Source of the DNA: DAOMOD01 sp964526035
GTDB lineage: Bacteria > Pseudomonadota > Gammaproteobacteria > Xanthomonadales > BPKI01
DNA: 35,324 nt
NCBI GenBank assembly: GCA_964526035.1
Contig: CAZGKE010000021.1
Span: 1 to 35,324, forward strand
Reading direction: 5' to 3'
Position numbers and translations under genes: made by a program
Shown: piece after piece, positions 24,938-32,688 of the stretch
How the letters are laid out: each line of letters opens with the position of its first letter
How positions within the stretch are numbered: position 1 is the first letter of the stretch
The notes under the pieces: generated by a model
Database searches by the model: none
What the model saw: the letters and a program-made list of their open reading frames with translations, nothing else
Told to the model about the DNA's origin: nothing

Positions 24938-25143
24938 TTCTTCGTAGTTTCAGACCGCCCCCCGGCCACAGCGTCCTTCGCATCTGGAAGGAATCGAACC
25001 ATCATTTTTTCGGCGGTTCGACTACGCGCACCATCCCTGGCGCGCGCCCTCCGGGCTGTCCTGCGGACATTCGGCGCTGCTCCTGCAGCGCTCGTCCGTC
25101 CCTGGGCATCACGCTGGTTCCCGGCCGCCTCCCGGCGGCCTGC
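24938..25143. repeat. Repeat-like intergenic DNA after tRNA-Phe, with T-arm copies
   Basis: No gene is visible. A 12-base direct copy of the tRNA T-arm segment TCGGCGGTTCGA (24908-24919) recurs at 25010-25021, and an 11-base inverted copy of GGTTCGATTCC (24913-24923) lies at 24990-25000. Copies at 24994-25000 and 25015-25021 can pair around a T6 run. Downstream is a perfect 7-bp hairpin (25074-25080/25085-25091) in a stretch that resembles a dispersed Pseudomonas/Lysobacter intergenic repeat. Confidence 0.5.
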
Positions 25144-26322
25144 TCAGGTTGTCTGTGGATGCGCCACTTCGCGCAGGGCTTCGTCTGGGAGTACGTAGGA
25201 GGTTCCGATCAGGGGATGGCCGGTCTCGAGAAGGCCCGGAAAGCGCATCCCGTGAAGGGCCTTGACCGCGAAAACCTCTTCCACGGCGTCGGAGAAGCGC
25301 AGCAGCGCCATGGTCTCGCCGGTTTCGATGTCGATCACCCAGACGCCGCTGCGACGCTCAGTCCCGTCGGCGGTGATGGGGATGCCCTCGAAGGTGTTGG
25401 TCTCGCGGACCTGGGACAGTCCGACCAGCGCGAACCGGTCGACGAAATCAAGGCCGCGGGTGAAGCCGGGCATCTGGGCCAGTCTTCCGCTCTCAGCGGT
25501 GGCCGGATCGTACCAGCCGATCGCGCCGTAGCCGGACTCGAGAAACCACACCCGTCCGCGATACCAGCGCGGCGAATGCGGCATCGAGAGCCCTTCGAGC
25601 AGAACCCGCTCCTCGACGATGTCGTACAGGAGGCCGCCGGAGTTCTTGTTGGAGCGCCAACCGCCGGCCGAATCGGTCTTGCCCAGCGCAGTGACGTAGC
25701 GCGGAACTCCGTCGACCACGGCCAGGCCATTCAGGTGGCAGCGGTCTTCCACCGCGTACGCCGACACCCAGGGCGGTCGCCAGCGCGGAACGAAACTGTG
25801 GTCGAGGTCGAGGGTGCACAAACAGGAAAAGCGCGTGTTGACGAGCCAGAGTTCGTTGCCGGCGAAATCGATCTCATGGATGTCGATGTTGCCCGTGTAG
25901 TGCACCCGGCGCGGGATGAAGCAGGCATCGTGGCGCCCGCGCGGTTCGAGCTTCGGCGCCACAGCTGGCGTATTGCGGAATTCGTGGATCTCGTTGCTGG
26001 TGCCGATCACCAGGCGCTGCCCGCGGCCGGCGATGCCCATCGGGCGATTGAACGAACAGAAGTGGGTGTTGAGGCGCCCCTCATCGGCCCTCAGCAGAAC
26101 GACCTGGCCCGCCTGGTAGGTGGACACCGCCACACTCATTCGCGCCCGCTCAAGAAGGGTCACGAAACTCGCCGAGTACTCGCTCCTGAGCGCCTCGGCC
26201 GGATTGTCGCGCATTCGCTGCGCCAGGGCTTCTCGACGGCGACGTTCGGCTTCAGTCTTGTCGTCGGTCTCGGAAGTGACGTCAGGGGAAGGATCGACGG
26301 AATCGCTCACTTGAATGGTCAT
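25144..26322 (-). CDS. TIGR03032-family protein of unknown function
   Basis: The 392-residue product is strongly patterned like the TIGR03032 family: STYQAGQVVLLR, LNTHFCSFNRPMGIA, HDACFIPRRVHYTGNIDIHE, LWLVNTRFSCLCTLDLDHSF, FVPRWRPPWVSAYAVEDRCHLNG, YVTALGKTDSAGGWR, GLSMPHSPRW and PGFTRGLDF. The repeating blade-like spacing suggests a beta-propeller. No signal peptide is seen, so it is probably cytosolic. Biochemical function is unknown to me. The first 40 residues are charged and poorly conserved. I chose the ATG at 26322 over upstream ones reaching 26424, which would overlap the divergent neighbour. The start is uncertain. Confidence 0.8.
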   Translation of the reverse strand: MTIQVSDSVDPSPDVTSETDDKTEAERRRREALAQRMRDNPAEALRSEYSASFVTLLERARMSVAVSTYQAGQVVLLRADEGRLNTHFCSFNRPMGIAGRGQRLVIGTSNEIHEFRNTPAVAPKLEPRGRHDACFIPRRVHYTGNIDIHEIDFAGNELWLVNTRFSCLCTLDLDHSFVPRWRPPWVSAYAVEDRCHLNGLAVVDGVPRYVTALGKTDSAGGWRSNKNSGGLLYDIVEERVLLEGLSMPHSPRWYRGRVWFLESGYGAIGWYDPATAESGRLAQMPGFTRGLDFVDRFALVGLSQVRETNTFEGIPITADGTERRSGVWVIDIETGETMALLRFSDAVEEVFAVKALHGMRFPGLLETGHPLIGTSYVLPDEALREVAHPQTT

Positions 26323-26414
26323 GGCGCTGGCGTGGCGGCCCAACATACTGGCATTCTGCGGGACCGCCAAGCGCATGAAGCGATGAACGACGTCCGACCT
26401 GGAGCGCTCCCGGA

Positions 26415-26909
26415 ATGAGTGCATACCGATACCAGGCGCTGTGGAAGCGCCTCGACGATGCGCTGCGCGGAGAAATCATCGCCTTCTGGCTGGAGCACGG
26501 CGCGCTCACCGATGCCGCCGCAGCGCGCGCGCGCGTTGACGAAATCGTCGCGGTCGCGCGCACCGGCACTGGCGCAATTGCCGGCGTATGCACGGCTGCA
26601 CCGCGCCTGGTGCCAGATCTCGGCAGGACGCTCTACTACTACCGGACTTTCATTGCGCCGGCCCATCGCGACGGGTTCATCGTGCGCCGCCTGCTGACGG
26701 TGGCGGTCGCCGCGTTGGAGGGCTACAGCCGCGACCATCCGGATGATGCTGCCGATGGCGTCTATATCGAACTGGAGAATCCGCTGTTTTCCGAGCATCT
26801 GCGCTACGCCGTGTGGCCGCGCAAGGGACTCGAGTTCGTCTATATCGGCAGGACGCCGACCGGCCACGAGCGCCGGCTGCTTTGGTTCCGGCATACGCAG
26901 ATCAGCTGA
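26415..26909 (+). CDS. Conserved hypothetical, GNAT-like small protein
   Basis: The product is 164 residues with no signal or membrane segment. The helix-rich start (RLDDALRGEIIAFWLEHGAL), the strand IAGVCTAAPRLV, the YYYRTFIAPAHRDGFIVRRLL segment (74-94) and the late ENPLF...WPRKGLEFVYIGR follow the strand-helix order of an acetyltransferase (GNAT) fold. The acetyl-CoA loop (Q/R-x-x-G-x-G/A) is not recognisable, so activity is uncertain. It is divergent from the TIGR03032 gene, with about 90 bp between starts. A GGAG eleven bases upstream is a weak ribosome binding site. Confidence 0.65.
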   Translation: MSAYRYQALWKRLDDALRGEIIAFWLEHGALTDAAAARARVDEIVAVARTGTGAIAGVCTAAPRLVPDLGRTLYYYRTFIAPAHRDGFIVRRLLTVAVAALEGYSRDHPDDAADGVYIELENPLFSEHLRYAVWPRKGLEFVYIGRTPTGHERRLLWFRHTQIS

Positions 26910-26916
26910 AAAAGTA

Positions 26917-26937
26917 CGGCCGGGCAAGGCCCGGCCG
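26917..26937 (-). terminator. Intrinsic terminator of the beta-helix gene
   Basis: A perfect 9-bp GC-rich inverted repeat (26917-26925/26929-26937, three-base loop) is followed on the minus strand by TAC and then a run of five T. It lies between the convergent stops at 26909 and 26965, so it serves the minus-strand beta-helix gene and may also stop plus-strand transcripts. Confidence 0.7.
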
Positions 26938-26964
26938 CGATGCCAAGGGTGAAAACCGCGGTGG

Positions 26965-28572
26965 TCAGAGCCGCCGTCTGAGTCCGAACAAGCCCAGCAG
27001 TCCGACCAGCCCGGCCATGATTGCCAGCCCGATCCGATCGAACATCGGAACGGCGGTCGCCTCGGGAATGACTGGAGGCGGGGTACCGGTGAGTTCCAGC
27101 GCGCCGATGTCGCAGCCCGGACCCGTCGGCCTGGCCTCACCGCGCTGGTCGACGGTGATCGTGGTGCCGCAGCCTGCATCACCCGGCGGTATGACGTCTA
27201 TCAGCGGACTCGCACCTGCCGGCAGATGGGTGAGGGTGGGACCACCGTTGTCCGCAAGCGGGCCCAGAAGCGGGTTTTGCCCGGTCAGCGCCGTACTCAC
27301 GGCGTCCTTGTTCAGCGTGCCGGTGGAGGGATCGACGCCGATCAGGGAGAAAGCAACGTCCGCCGTCTGCGCCGGTTCAATGAAGTTGATATCGGGGTCG
27401 ACAGGTGCCGTGTTGCCCGCGATGGTGCTGGCCACGATATCAAGCGAACCGTAGGAGTAGAGGCTCAGTCCGCCGCCCGCTGTGGCGCTTGAATTGTTGG
27501 TGACGGTGAGGAATTCGAGCGCCAGAACCCCGTTCCCGCCCTTCCCGGTCGTACCCTTGCCGCCACCGTACGAGTTGGCGTAGGCCGCGAACCCGCCGCC
27601 GTCGCCGTCGGAGCTGTTTCCCGAGATCGTGCTGTTGCGCAGCAGCACTTCGTATTTGCCTGCCGCGACCCCCCCGCCCAGACCGTCAGCGGCCTGGTTC
27701 GCGGAGAAAGTCGAGGTTTCGATGCTCACATCGCCTAGCCCGGAAATCGCACCCAGCCCGCCGATTTCACCGTCACTGCTGTTGCCGGCAATGGTGGTGC
27801 CGGAGATGCGGACATCGCCATAATACGTGCGCGCGATTCCGCCGCCGGCAACCGGGCCGCCCCCGAGCAAGCCCACGCCACGGCTGTCGCGCCAGCCCGG
27901 GAAGCGCTCATCGAGCCTTGCAGCCAGCCTGCTCGTACGTGGCGGCGAATCTGGCGCAGCATCCTCGTCCGCACTGTTTCCGGAGATCACGCTGTCGATC
28001 AAATTGACGTCGTCGTTGTAGCTGATGACGTAAAGGCCACCTCCGGTGTAGGCAGTGTTTCCGGTGATCTGGCTGCGATTGAAGGAGATGTCGCCGGAGT
28101 ATGAACTCGCAAATATGCCGCCGCCAATTTCGGCGGAATTCCCTGTGACAACCGAGTCGTTGAGCGTCAGGGCTCCGTACTTCCCTTGGATGCCGCCACC
28201 ATAGGTACTGCTGCCGCCGGTGATGGTGAGCTCGTTGATCGTGACGTCACTGAAGTAGGCATACAGGACGCCCGAATTGCCACCCGCATCAATGGTGACG
28301 CCGGCGCCGTTGATCGTGACGTCGTCGTAGAAGGTCTGCAGAACTCCGCTGGTCAGCGAAATGGTCTGGCCGGAAATGGCCGACAGGTCGATGGTGTCGG
28401 CCTCCATGTTGCCGTTTGCCTGAAGCAGCGCGTCGCGCAGGCTGCCGGCGCCGGCATCATTGTTGTTGGTGACGTTGAAGACGGCCGCGTCAGCAGCGTG
28501 GCTGCCCAGCGCGGCGACTATGCCGGCGGCAAGCGTCTTGCGAATGTGGCCGGATTTCGAGGTGAGCTTCAT
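26965..28572 (-). CDS. Secreted right-handed parallel beta-helix protein with C-terminal sorting-like tail
   Basis: The ATG at 28572 has AAGGGA just upstream and gives 535 residues, starting with a signal peptide (KTLAAGIVAALGSHAADA). The start of the mature protein, FNVTNNNDAGAGSLRDALLQAN, is the CSLREA/choice-of-anchor-like cap seen before polymorphic outer-membrane beta-helix repeats. Then come many rungs of the type NSAEIGGGIFASSYSGDISF, with Asn/Ser ladders and GGG turns. One rung is interrupted by a basic, Pro/Arg-rich insertion around residues 205-240 (PPRTSRLAARLDERFPGWRD). The end, VPMFDRIGLAIMAGLVGLLG then LFGLRRRL, is a hydrophobic helix plus basic cluster like IPTL-CTERM tails. 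Likely surface-anchored; ligand unknown. Confidence 0.8.
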   Translation of the reverse strand: MKLTSKSGHIRKTLAAGIVAALGSHAADAAVFNVTNNNDAGAGSLRDALLQANGNMEADTIDLSAISGQTISLTSGVLQTFYDDVTINGAGVTIDAGGNSGVLYAYFSDVTINELTITGGSSTYGGGIQGKYGALTLNDSVVTGNSAEIGGGIFASSYSGDISFNRSQITGNTAYTGGGLYVISYNDDVNLIDSVISGNSADEDAAPDSPPRTSRLAARLDERFPGWRDSRGVGLLGGGPVAGGGIARTYYGDVRISGTTIAGNSSDGEIGGLGAISGLGDVSIETSTFSANQAADGLGGGVAAGKYEVLLRNSTISGNSSDGDGGGFAAYANSYGGGKGTTGKGGNGVLALEFLTVTNNSSATAGGGLSLYSYGSLDIVASTIAGNTAPVDPDINFIEPAQTADVAFSLIGVDPSTGTLNKDAVSTALTGQNPLLGPLADNGGPTLTHLPAGASPLIDVIPPGDAGCGTTITVDQRGEARPTGPGCDIGALELTGTPPPVIPEATAVPMFDRIGLAIMAGLVGLLGLFGLRRRL

Positions 28573-28640
28573 GGTATTCCCTTGCGCATTGGCTGGCATA
28601 CGTCGCTGGATCACGGAAACGGCTGCCAGCAACCGCTGAA

Positions 28641-28669
28641 ATGGTAGCGCATCACGATCAGCAAGTCAG
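28641..28669 (-). promoter_or_regulatory. Promoter candidate for the beta-helix gene
   Basis: On the minus strand CTGACT (28669-28664) and TACCAT (28646-28641) are 17 bp apart, each four of six to consensus. Initiation would fall near 28634, about 60 bases before the ATG. Confidence 0.3.
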
Positions 28670-28696
28670 CCTGTCAGTGCCTTCGCGGGAGGGCGC

Positions 28697-30742
28697 TCAG
28701 GCGCCGATCACGCCGCCGTCTTCCCGGCTGATCACCAGCGTCGCCGAGCGTGGGCGGTGCGGTGCGCCGTCTGGCCAGTGCGACGTGTATCGACCGCGCC
28801 TGAAATCTTCGTAGCCGGTGGTCTCGCCCGGGTGCTGCACGTTGACGAACAGGGTGCGGCCGTCCGGCGTGCCGACAACGCCGGTGATCTCCTGTCCGAC
28901 CGGTCCGACCAGGAAGCGGCGCAGGTCGCCGCTGACCGGGTCGGCGCACAGCATCTGGTTGTTGCCGAAGCGCGCATGCCGGCCCTCGTTCATGTTGCTG
29001 CGCGAGACGTCGGTCTGTATCCACAGTCGACCGTCGCCATCGAACCACAGGCCATCAGGCGCCGCGAAGATGTTGCTGGAATCCAGCGCCTGGCCGGCCA
29101 CCGAGCCGGTCTGCTCGTCACCGGCGAAGGCGAAGATGTCCCAGGAGAAACCTTCGATTCCAGGGTCATCGGCCGATTCGGGCAGCGCGGCATCCTCACG
29201 CCAGCGCACGATATGCCCGAAGGGGTTGGGGCCCAGCGGATTGGCGGCGTCGGTCTGATCGGGCGTACGCGCAGCGTTGTTGGTGAGGGTGAAGTAGACC
29301 TCGCGCGATTGCGGATGCACCGCGCCCCATTCGGGGCGGTCCATCGGCGTGGCGCCAACCAGATCGCCGGCGGCGCGGGCGTTGATGACGATCTCAGCCT
29401 GGTCCCGGAAACCGTTTTCCGCGATGAGACCGTTTTCGCCATGGCGCAGCGCTATCCAACGCCCGCGACCATCGGGCTCGAAGCGCGCGACATACAGCGT
29501 GCCGTCGTCGAGCAGATGTCCACCGGCGTCGGCTGCGCGATACGGCTGGCGGCTGACGTACTTGTAGATGTATTCAAACGCAGCGTCGTCGCCGGAGTAT
29601 GCCACCAGCAGCCGCCCCTCCTGCGCAGGCTGGAAGACGATGCCTTCGTGGGCGCAGCGGCCAAGAGCGGTGCGCTTGACCGGCGTACTGTACGGATCCT
29701 GCGGATCGATCTCGACGATCCAGCCGAAGGTATTGGGCTCGTTGCGGAAGTCCGCATCGGCCTGCGCCGCGCTTGCGGTCGCATCGAAGCGTCGGAACTG
29801 AGCATCGGGATCGTCCTCGGCGCGCACCGCATGCCAGCCGCGGATGCTGTACCAGCCGAAGCGCCCGGGACGGTTGCTCACGCCATATCGATCGAGTTCG
29901 GGGCGCGCCACGGCGTCGCGGTAGCCGAAGTAGTCCTGCCAGTTTTCCTCGCAGGCGAGATAGGTGCCCCATGGCGTGAAGCCGTGCGCACAGTTGTTCA
30001 TGGTGCCGCGTGCACGCGTTCCGTCGGCGCTGTAGGCGGTGCGCAGCAGCGGGTGGCCGCGCGCCGGTCCCAAGATGTCCATGGGCGTGCAGGCGGTGAT
30101 GCGGCGATTGCGCTCGTCGCGAACCAGCTTCCATTGCCCGTCGGCCCCGCGGCGAATGCTGGACACACTGAGGCCGTGGGCGTTCATCTCCTTGAGCACC
30201 TCCTGCGCCGGACGCGGCGCGCGCAGCGTCGGACCCTGCGGATGCAGGAACAGCCAGTCGATGTACTCGTGGTTCATCACCAGCAGACCGGCATCGGAAC
30301 GCGGCGCACCGGTTTCGTCGACGGCAGGGAAGAAATGCATGCCGTCGTGATTCATGCCCATCTGTTCGGCCTGTTCCGCGGCGCTGTTGCCGCCGTCGCG
30401 TTCGAAGGCCGGATAGCTCCCGCAGATTGGCTCACCCCAGGGCAGGAACACCTGCACCCGATAGCCCGGCGGCACGCTGACGGTATCCGCGGTGCTGGTC
30501 GGAACCGGCGTGAAGCCCAGCAGCGAGGAGGTCGACGTGGCAAGACCCGGCGCGCGCACGGCGCAGCCGGCGAGCGGAAGGCCGAACACGCCGACGACGG
30601 CGGCGCCGAGGCCGCCCTTCAGAAAAGCGCGGCGCGAGAGCGCCTGCTGCAGAACCGCCTGGAAATCGGCATGGCGTCGGGGATTGCGCGGCGTGTCTTC
30701 TTCAAGGGTGTCACGCGCGGTGTCGGAACTGCTTTCGGTCAT
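28697..30742 (-). CDS. PhoX-family (DUF839) phosphatase, Tat-exported
   Basis: The 681-residue product has a twin-arginine signal (SRRAFLKGG, R37-R38) and hydrophobic stretch that ends in LPLAGC, so Cys60 could be lipidated. The mature part matches the PhoX/DUF839 family: PPGYRVQVFLPWGEPI, MGMNHDGMHFFP, GLLVMNHEYID, the metal-site pattern NNCAHGFTPWGTYLACEENW, YGRCAHEG-like LGRCAHEGIVFQ, and near the end NMNEGRHARFGNNQMLCADP and FVNVQHPGE. PhoX enzymes are Ca/Fe-dependent alkaline phosphatases releasing phosphate from organic esters in the periplasm. Some DUF839 members are of unproven activity. It stands 159 bp downstream of the Mur ligase, so it probably has its own promoter; no clear Pho box was found. 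Confidence 0.88.
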   Translation of the reverse strand: MTESSSDTARDTLEEDTPRNPRRHADFQAVLQQALSRRAFLKGGLGAAVVGVFGLPLAGCAVRAPGLATSTSSLLGFTPVPTSTADTVSVPPGYRVQVFLPWGEPICGSYPAFERDGGNSAAEQAEQMGMNHDGMHFFPAVDETGAPRSDAGLLVMNHEYIDWLFLHPQGPTLRAPRPAQEVLKEMNAHGLSVSSIRRGADGQWKLVRDERNRRITACTPMDILGPARGHPLLRTAYSADGTRARGTMNNCAHGFTPWGTYLACEENWQDYFGYRDAVARPELDRYGVSNRPGRFGWYSIRGWHAVRAEDDPDAQFRRFDATASAAQADADFRNEPNTFGWIVEIDPQDPYSTPVKRTALGRCAHEGIVFQPAQEGRLLVAYSGDDAAFEYIYKYVSRQPYRAADAGGHLLDDGTLYVARFEPDGRGRWIALRHGENGLIAENGFRDQAEIVINARAAGDLVGATPMDRPEWGAVHPQSREVYFTLTNNAARTPDQTDAANPLGPNPFGHIVRWREDAALPESADDPGIEGFSWDIFAFAGDEQTGSVAGQALDSSNIFAAPDGLWFDGDGRLWIQTDVSRSNMNEGRHARFGNNQMLCADPVSGDLRRFLVGPVGQEITGVVGTPDGRTLFVNVQHPGETTGYEDFRRGRYTSHWPDGAPHRPRSATLVISREDGGVIGA

Positions 30743-30901
30743 CGCCGATGGGGGCTTGTGTGAATTGATTCGGCAGCGAAGGTTGCCACAGCATGATGAA
30801 GATTCGATGTCGGGAGGCCTGCGCTGTGGCTCGGTCGACTTTGCAACCGGGATTCGCCGCCGTCTCGGAAAACGTGACGGGCCCGTAGTGGCACGGTACG
30901 C
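30743..30901. other. Intergenic gap between the Mur ligase and phoX-like genes
   Basis: This 159-bp stretch shows no ORF with family features, no clear sigma-70 promoter and no convincing repeat or Pho box. It presumably holds the phoX-like promoter. Confidence 0.4.
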
Positions 30902-32632
30902 TCATTGCACGCTCGCGATCCCCTCGAGGATGGCGCTGACCGCTTCCCTGGCGCCGAGGGCGTGAACGGGAAGCACCAGTACGTCACCCGGCCTGGCCCA
31001 GGCGAGCAGTGCCCGCACCGCGTCGACTTCGGCCAGCACGGTCTCCATGTCAGCCGCTGCAACGCCCGTTTCCAGAAGCGCTTCGCGAAGCAGAGCGGGC
31101 ACACTGCCCGGCTCGCGACCGCGCAGGAATCCGTCGAGGTCCTTGAGAACTACGTGTTGCGGCCGGAAGCTTGCCGCCGTCAGGGCGAGGTCGCGGATCT
31201 CGGCATCGCCGCGGTTGCCTGCCTGGCCGAGCACCAGCCCCAGTCTGCCGCTCCCTGCGCGCAATCCCGCGGCCACTTCGAGCAGTCCTCGCAGCCCCGC
31301 AGGATTGTGTGCGTAGTCGACCAGCACCTCGATGCCGTCCACATGCCAGCGCTGCAGGCGACCGGGATTGTCCTCGCGGCGGGCACCAAAGTGAGCCAGC
31401 GTGCGACGGATCGCATCCAGATCGACGCCCATGGCCGCGGCGGCGAGCGCTGAGCCCGCGAGGTTGGCAATGTTGTAGCACGCGGCAGCCGCAACGCTCA
31501 GCGGCATCTCGGCCACCGCCCCCAGGTCGTGCACCGCCCCATGCCGATACAGCAGCAGGCGTTCGTCGCTCATCGCGCAGGCAAGACCACCGTCGGCAGC
31601 CTGCGCGCGGATCAGCGGATGGTCCGCATCCAGCGAAAACCAGGCGGTGGGAACGCCCGCGGGCGCATGGCGCAACAGCGTCTCGTCGTCGGCGTTCAGC
31701 ACCAGAACGCCATCCGGCTTGAGGCCACGCGCAAGCACCAGCTTGGCCTCGGCCAGTCCATCGAGATCGTCGATGCCGTACTCGCCGAAATGATCGGCGC
31801 TGATATTGGTGACCAGGGCGACGTTCGCCCTGTCGAAGGCGAGTCCGCGACGCATCAACCCGCCGCGCGCGGTCTCCAGCACCGCTGCCTGGGCCTGCGC
31901 GTGGCGCAGCACAGCGCGCGCACCGGCGGGTCCGGAGTAGTCACCTGCCTCGATCAGTGCACCATCGGCAAACAGGCCGTCGGTACAGTTCCAGGCGCTT
32001 CGCCAGCCGTTTTCGCGACAGCAGGCGGCGATGAGGCGCACGCAGGTGGTCTTGCCGTTGGAGCCGCCTACCAGCGCCACCGGCATCCCGCGCAGTTCCG
32101 ACCACGGCACCTTATCCGGCACCGGCAGCGCCGCTCGCGGCCAGGTTTGCGACGTCGCACCAAGCCCGACGGAAACCGAGTCGTCGTCCCATAGCAGCGG
32201 TGTGGCGTGACGCTCGGCCTCGCTCCGCAGCGCGATCATCGCTGGATCACGCTCGTCGGCCGCCATGGACCTGAGAGTCACCGCGGCAAGCGCGTCATCC
32301 CAGATCGCCGGATGGCCCGGCGCATGCAGCACCGGCTGCGCGCAGGCCGCGCTCCACGCCCATTCGTTGACTTCGGTGGCCGTGAACAGTTGATCTGCGG
32401 GCGCCGCGAATGCCAGCGCCGCGCCGCCTCGGTGCGGGCGCACGGCCAGCGCGCCGGCGGGCCACGCCAGCATGCGAAGCGCCTGCCCGACCCGCTCGCG
32501 CCAGGCATCAACCTGTGCCGGCGTCGGCGCTGTCGTGGTTTCCAGCACGGCACCGCAGTCGTCGAAGTACAGGTTGGGACCAGTGAGGCGGCGCGAGTCG
32601 GTGAAAGGTGCGGCTACGGAATCCGGACGCAT
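30902..32632 (-). CDS. CphA-type Mur ligase without ATP-grasp domain
   Basis: The 576-residue product has a 180-residue N-terminal region of unclear fold (starting near DSRRLTGPNLYFDDCGAVLE) and a C-terminal Mur ligase: P-loop VGGSNGKTT (188-196), GDYSGPAGARAVL (230-242), LETARGGLMRRGL (252-264), NISADHFG, the nucleotide-side LNADDE and VDYAHNPAGL. The ETARGGL signature and the GD-x-x-GP-x-x-AR block are almost the same as in the adjacent CphA. This is therefore a paralog of the Mur half of cyanophycin synthetase, which adds arginine to aspartate side chains, rather than a peptidoglycan MurC-F. No ATP-grasp glycine loop is seen. It follows cphA by 56 bp, so co-transcription is likely. The amino acid or polymer it ligates cannot be read from the sequence. 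Confidence 0.8.
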   Translation of the reverse strand: MRPDSVAAPFTDSRRLTGPNLYFDDCGAVLETTTAPTPAQVDAWRERVGQALRMLAWPAGALAVRPHRGGAALAFAAPADQLFTATEVNEWAWSAACAQPVLHAPGHPAIWDDALAAVTLRSMAADERDPAMIALRSEAERHATPLLWDDDSVSVGLGATSQTWPRAALPVPDKVPWSELRGMPVALVGGSNGKTTCVRLIAACCRENGWRSAWNCTDGLFADGALIEAGDYSGPAGARAVLRHAQAQAAVLETARGGLMRRGLAFDRANVALVTNISADHFGEYGIDDLDGLAEAKLVLARGLKPDGVLVLNADDETLLRHAPAGVPTAWFSLDADHPLIRAQAADGGLACAMSDERLLLYRHGAVHDLGAVAEMPLSVAAAACYNIANLAGSALAAAAMGVDLDAIRRTLAHFGARREDNPGRLQRWHVDGIEVLVDYAHNPAGLRGLLEVAAGLRAGSGRLGLVLGQAGNRGDAEIRDLALTAASFRPQHVVLKDLDGFLRGREPGSVPALLREALLETGVAAADMETVLAEVDAVRALLAWARPGDVLVLPVHALGAREAVSAILEGIASVQ

Positions 32633-32688
32633 TTCAATGCTGGCTCTCGCGGCGCGACAGACGCTGCGATGCCGAAAGCAGGCAAGGC

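Noticed and set aside
28757..30763. 668-codon plus-strand frame opposite the PhoX-like gene
   Set aside because: It is antisense to a clear PhoX/DUF839 gene with Tat signal; the translated frame shows no domain.
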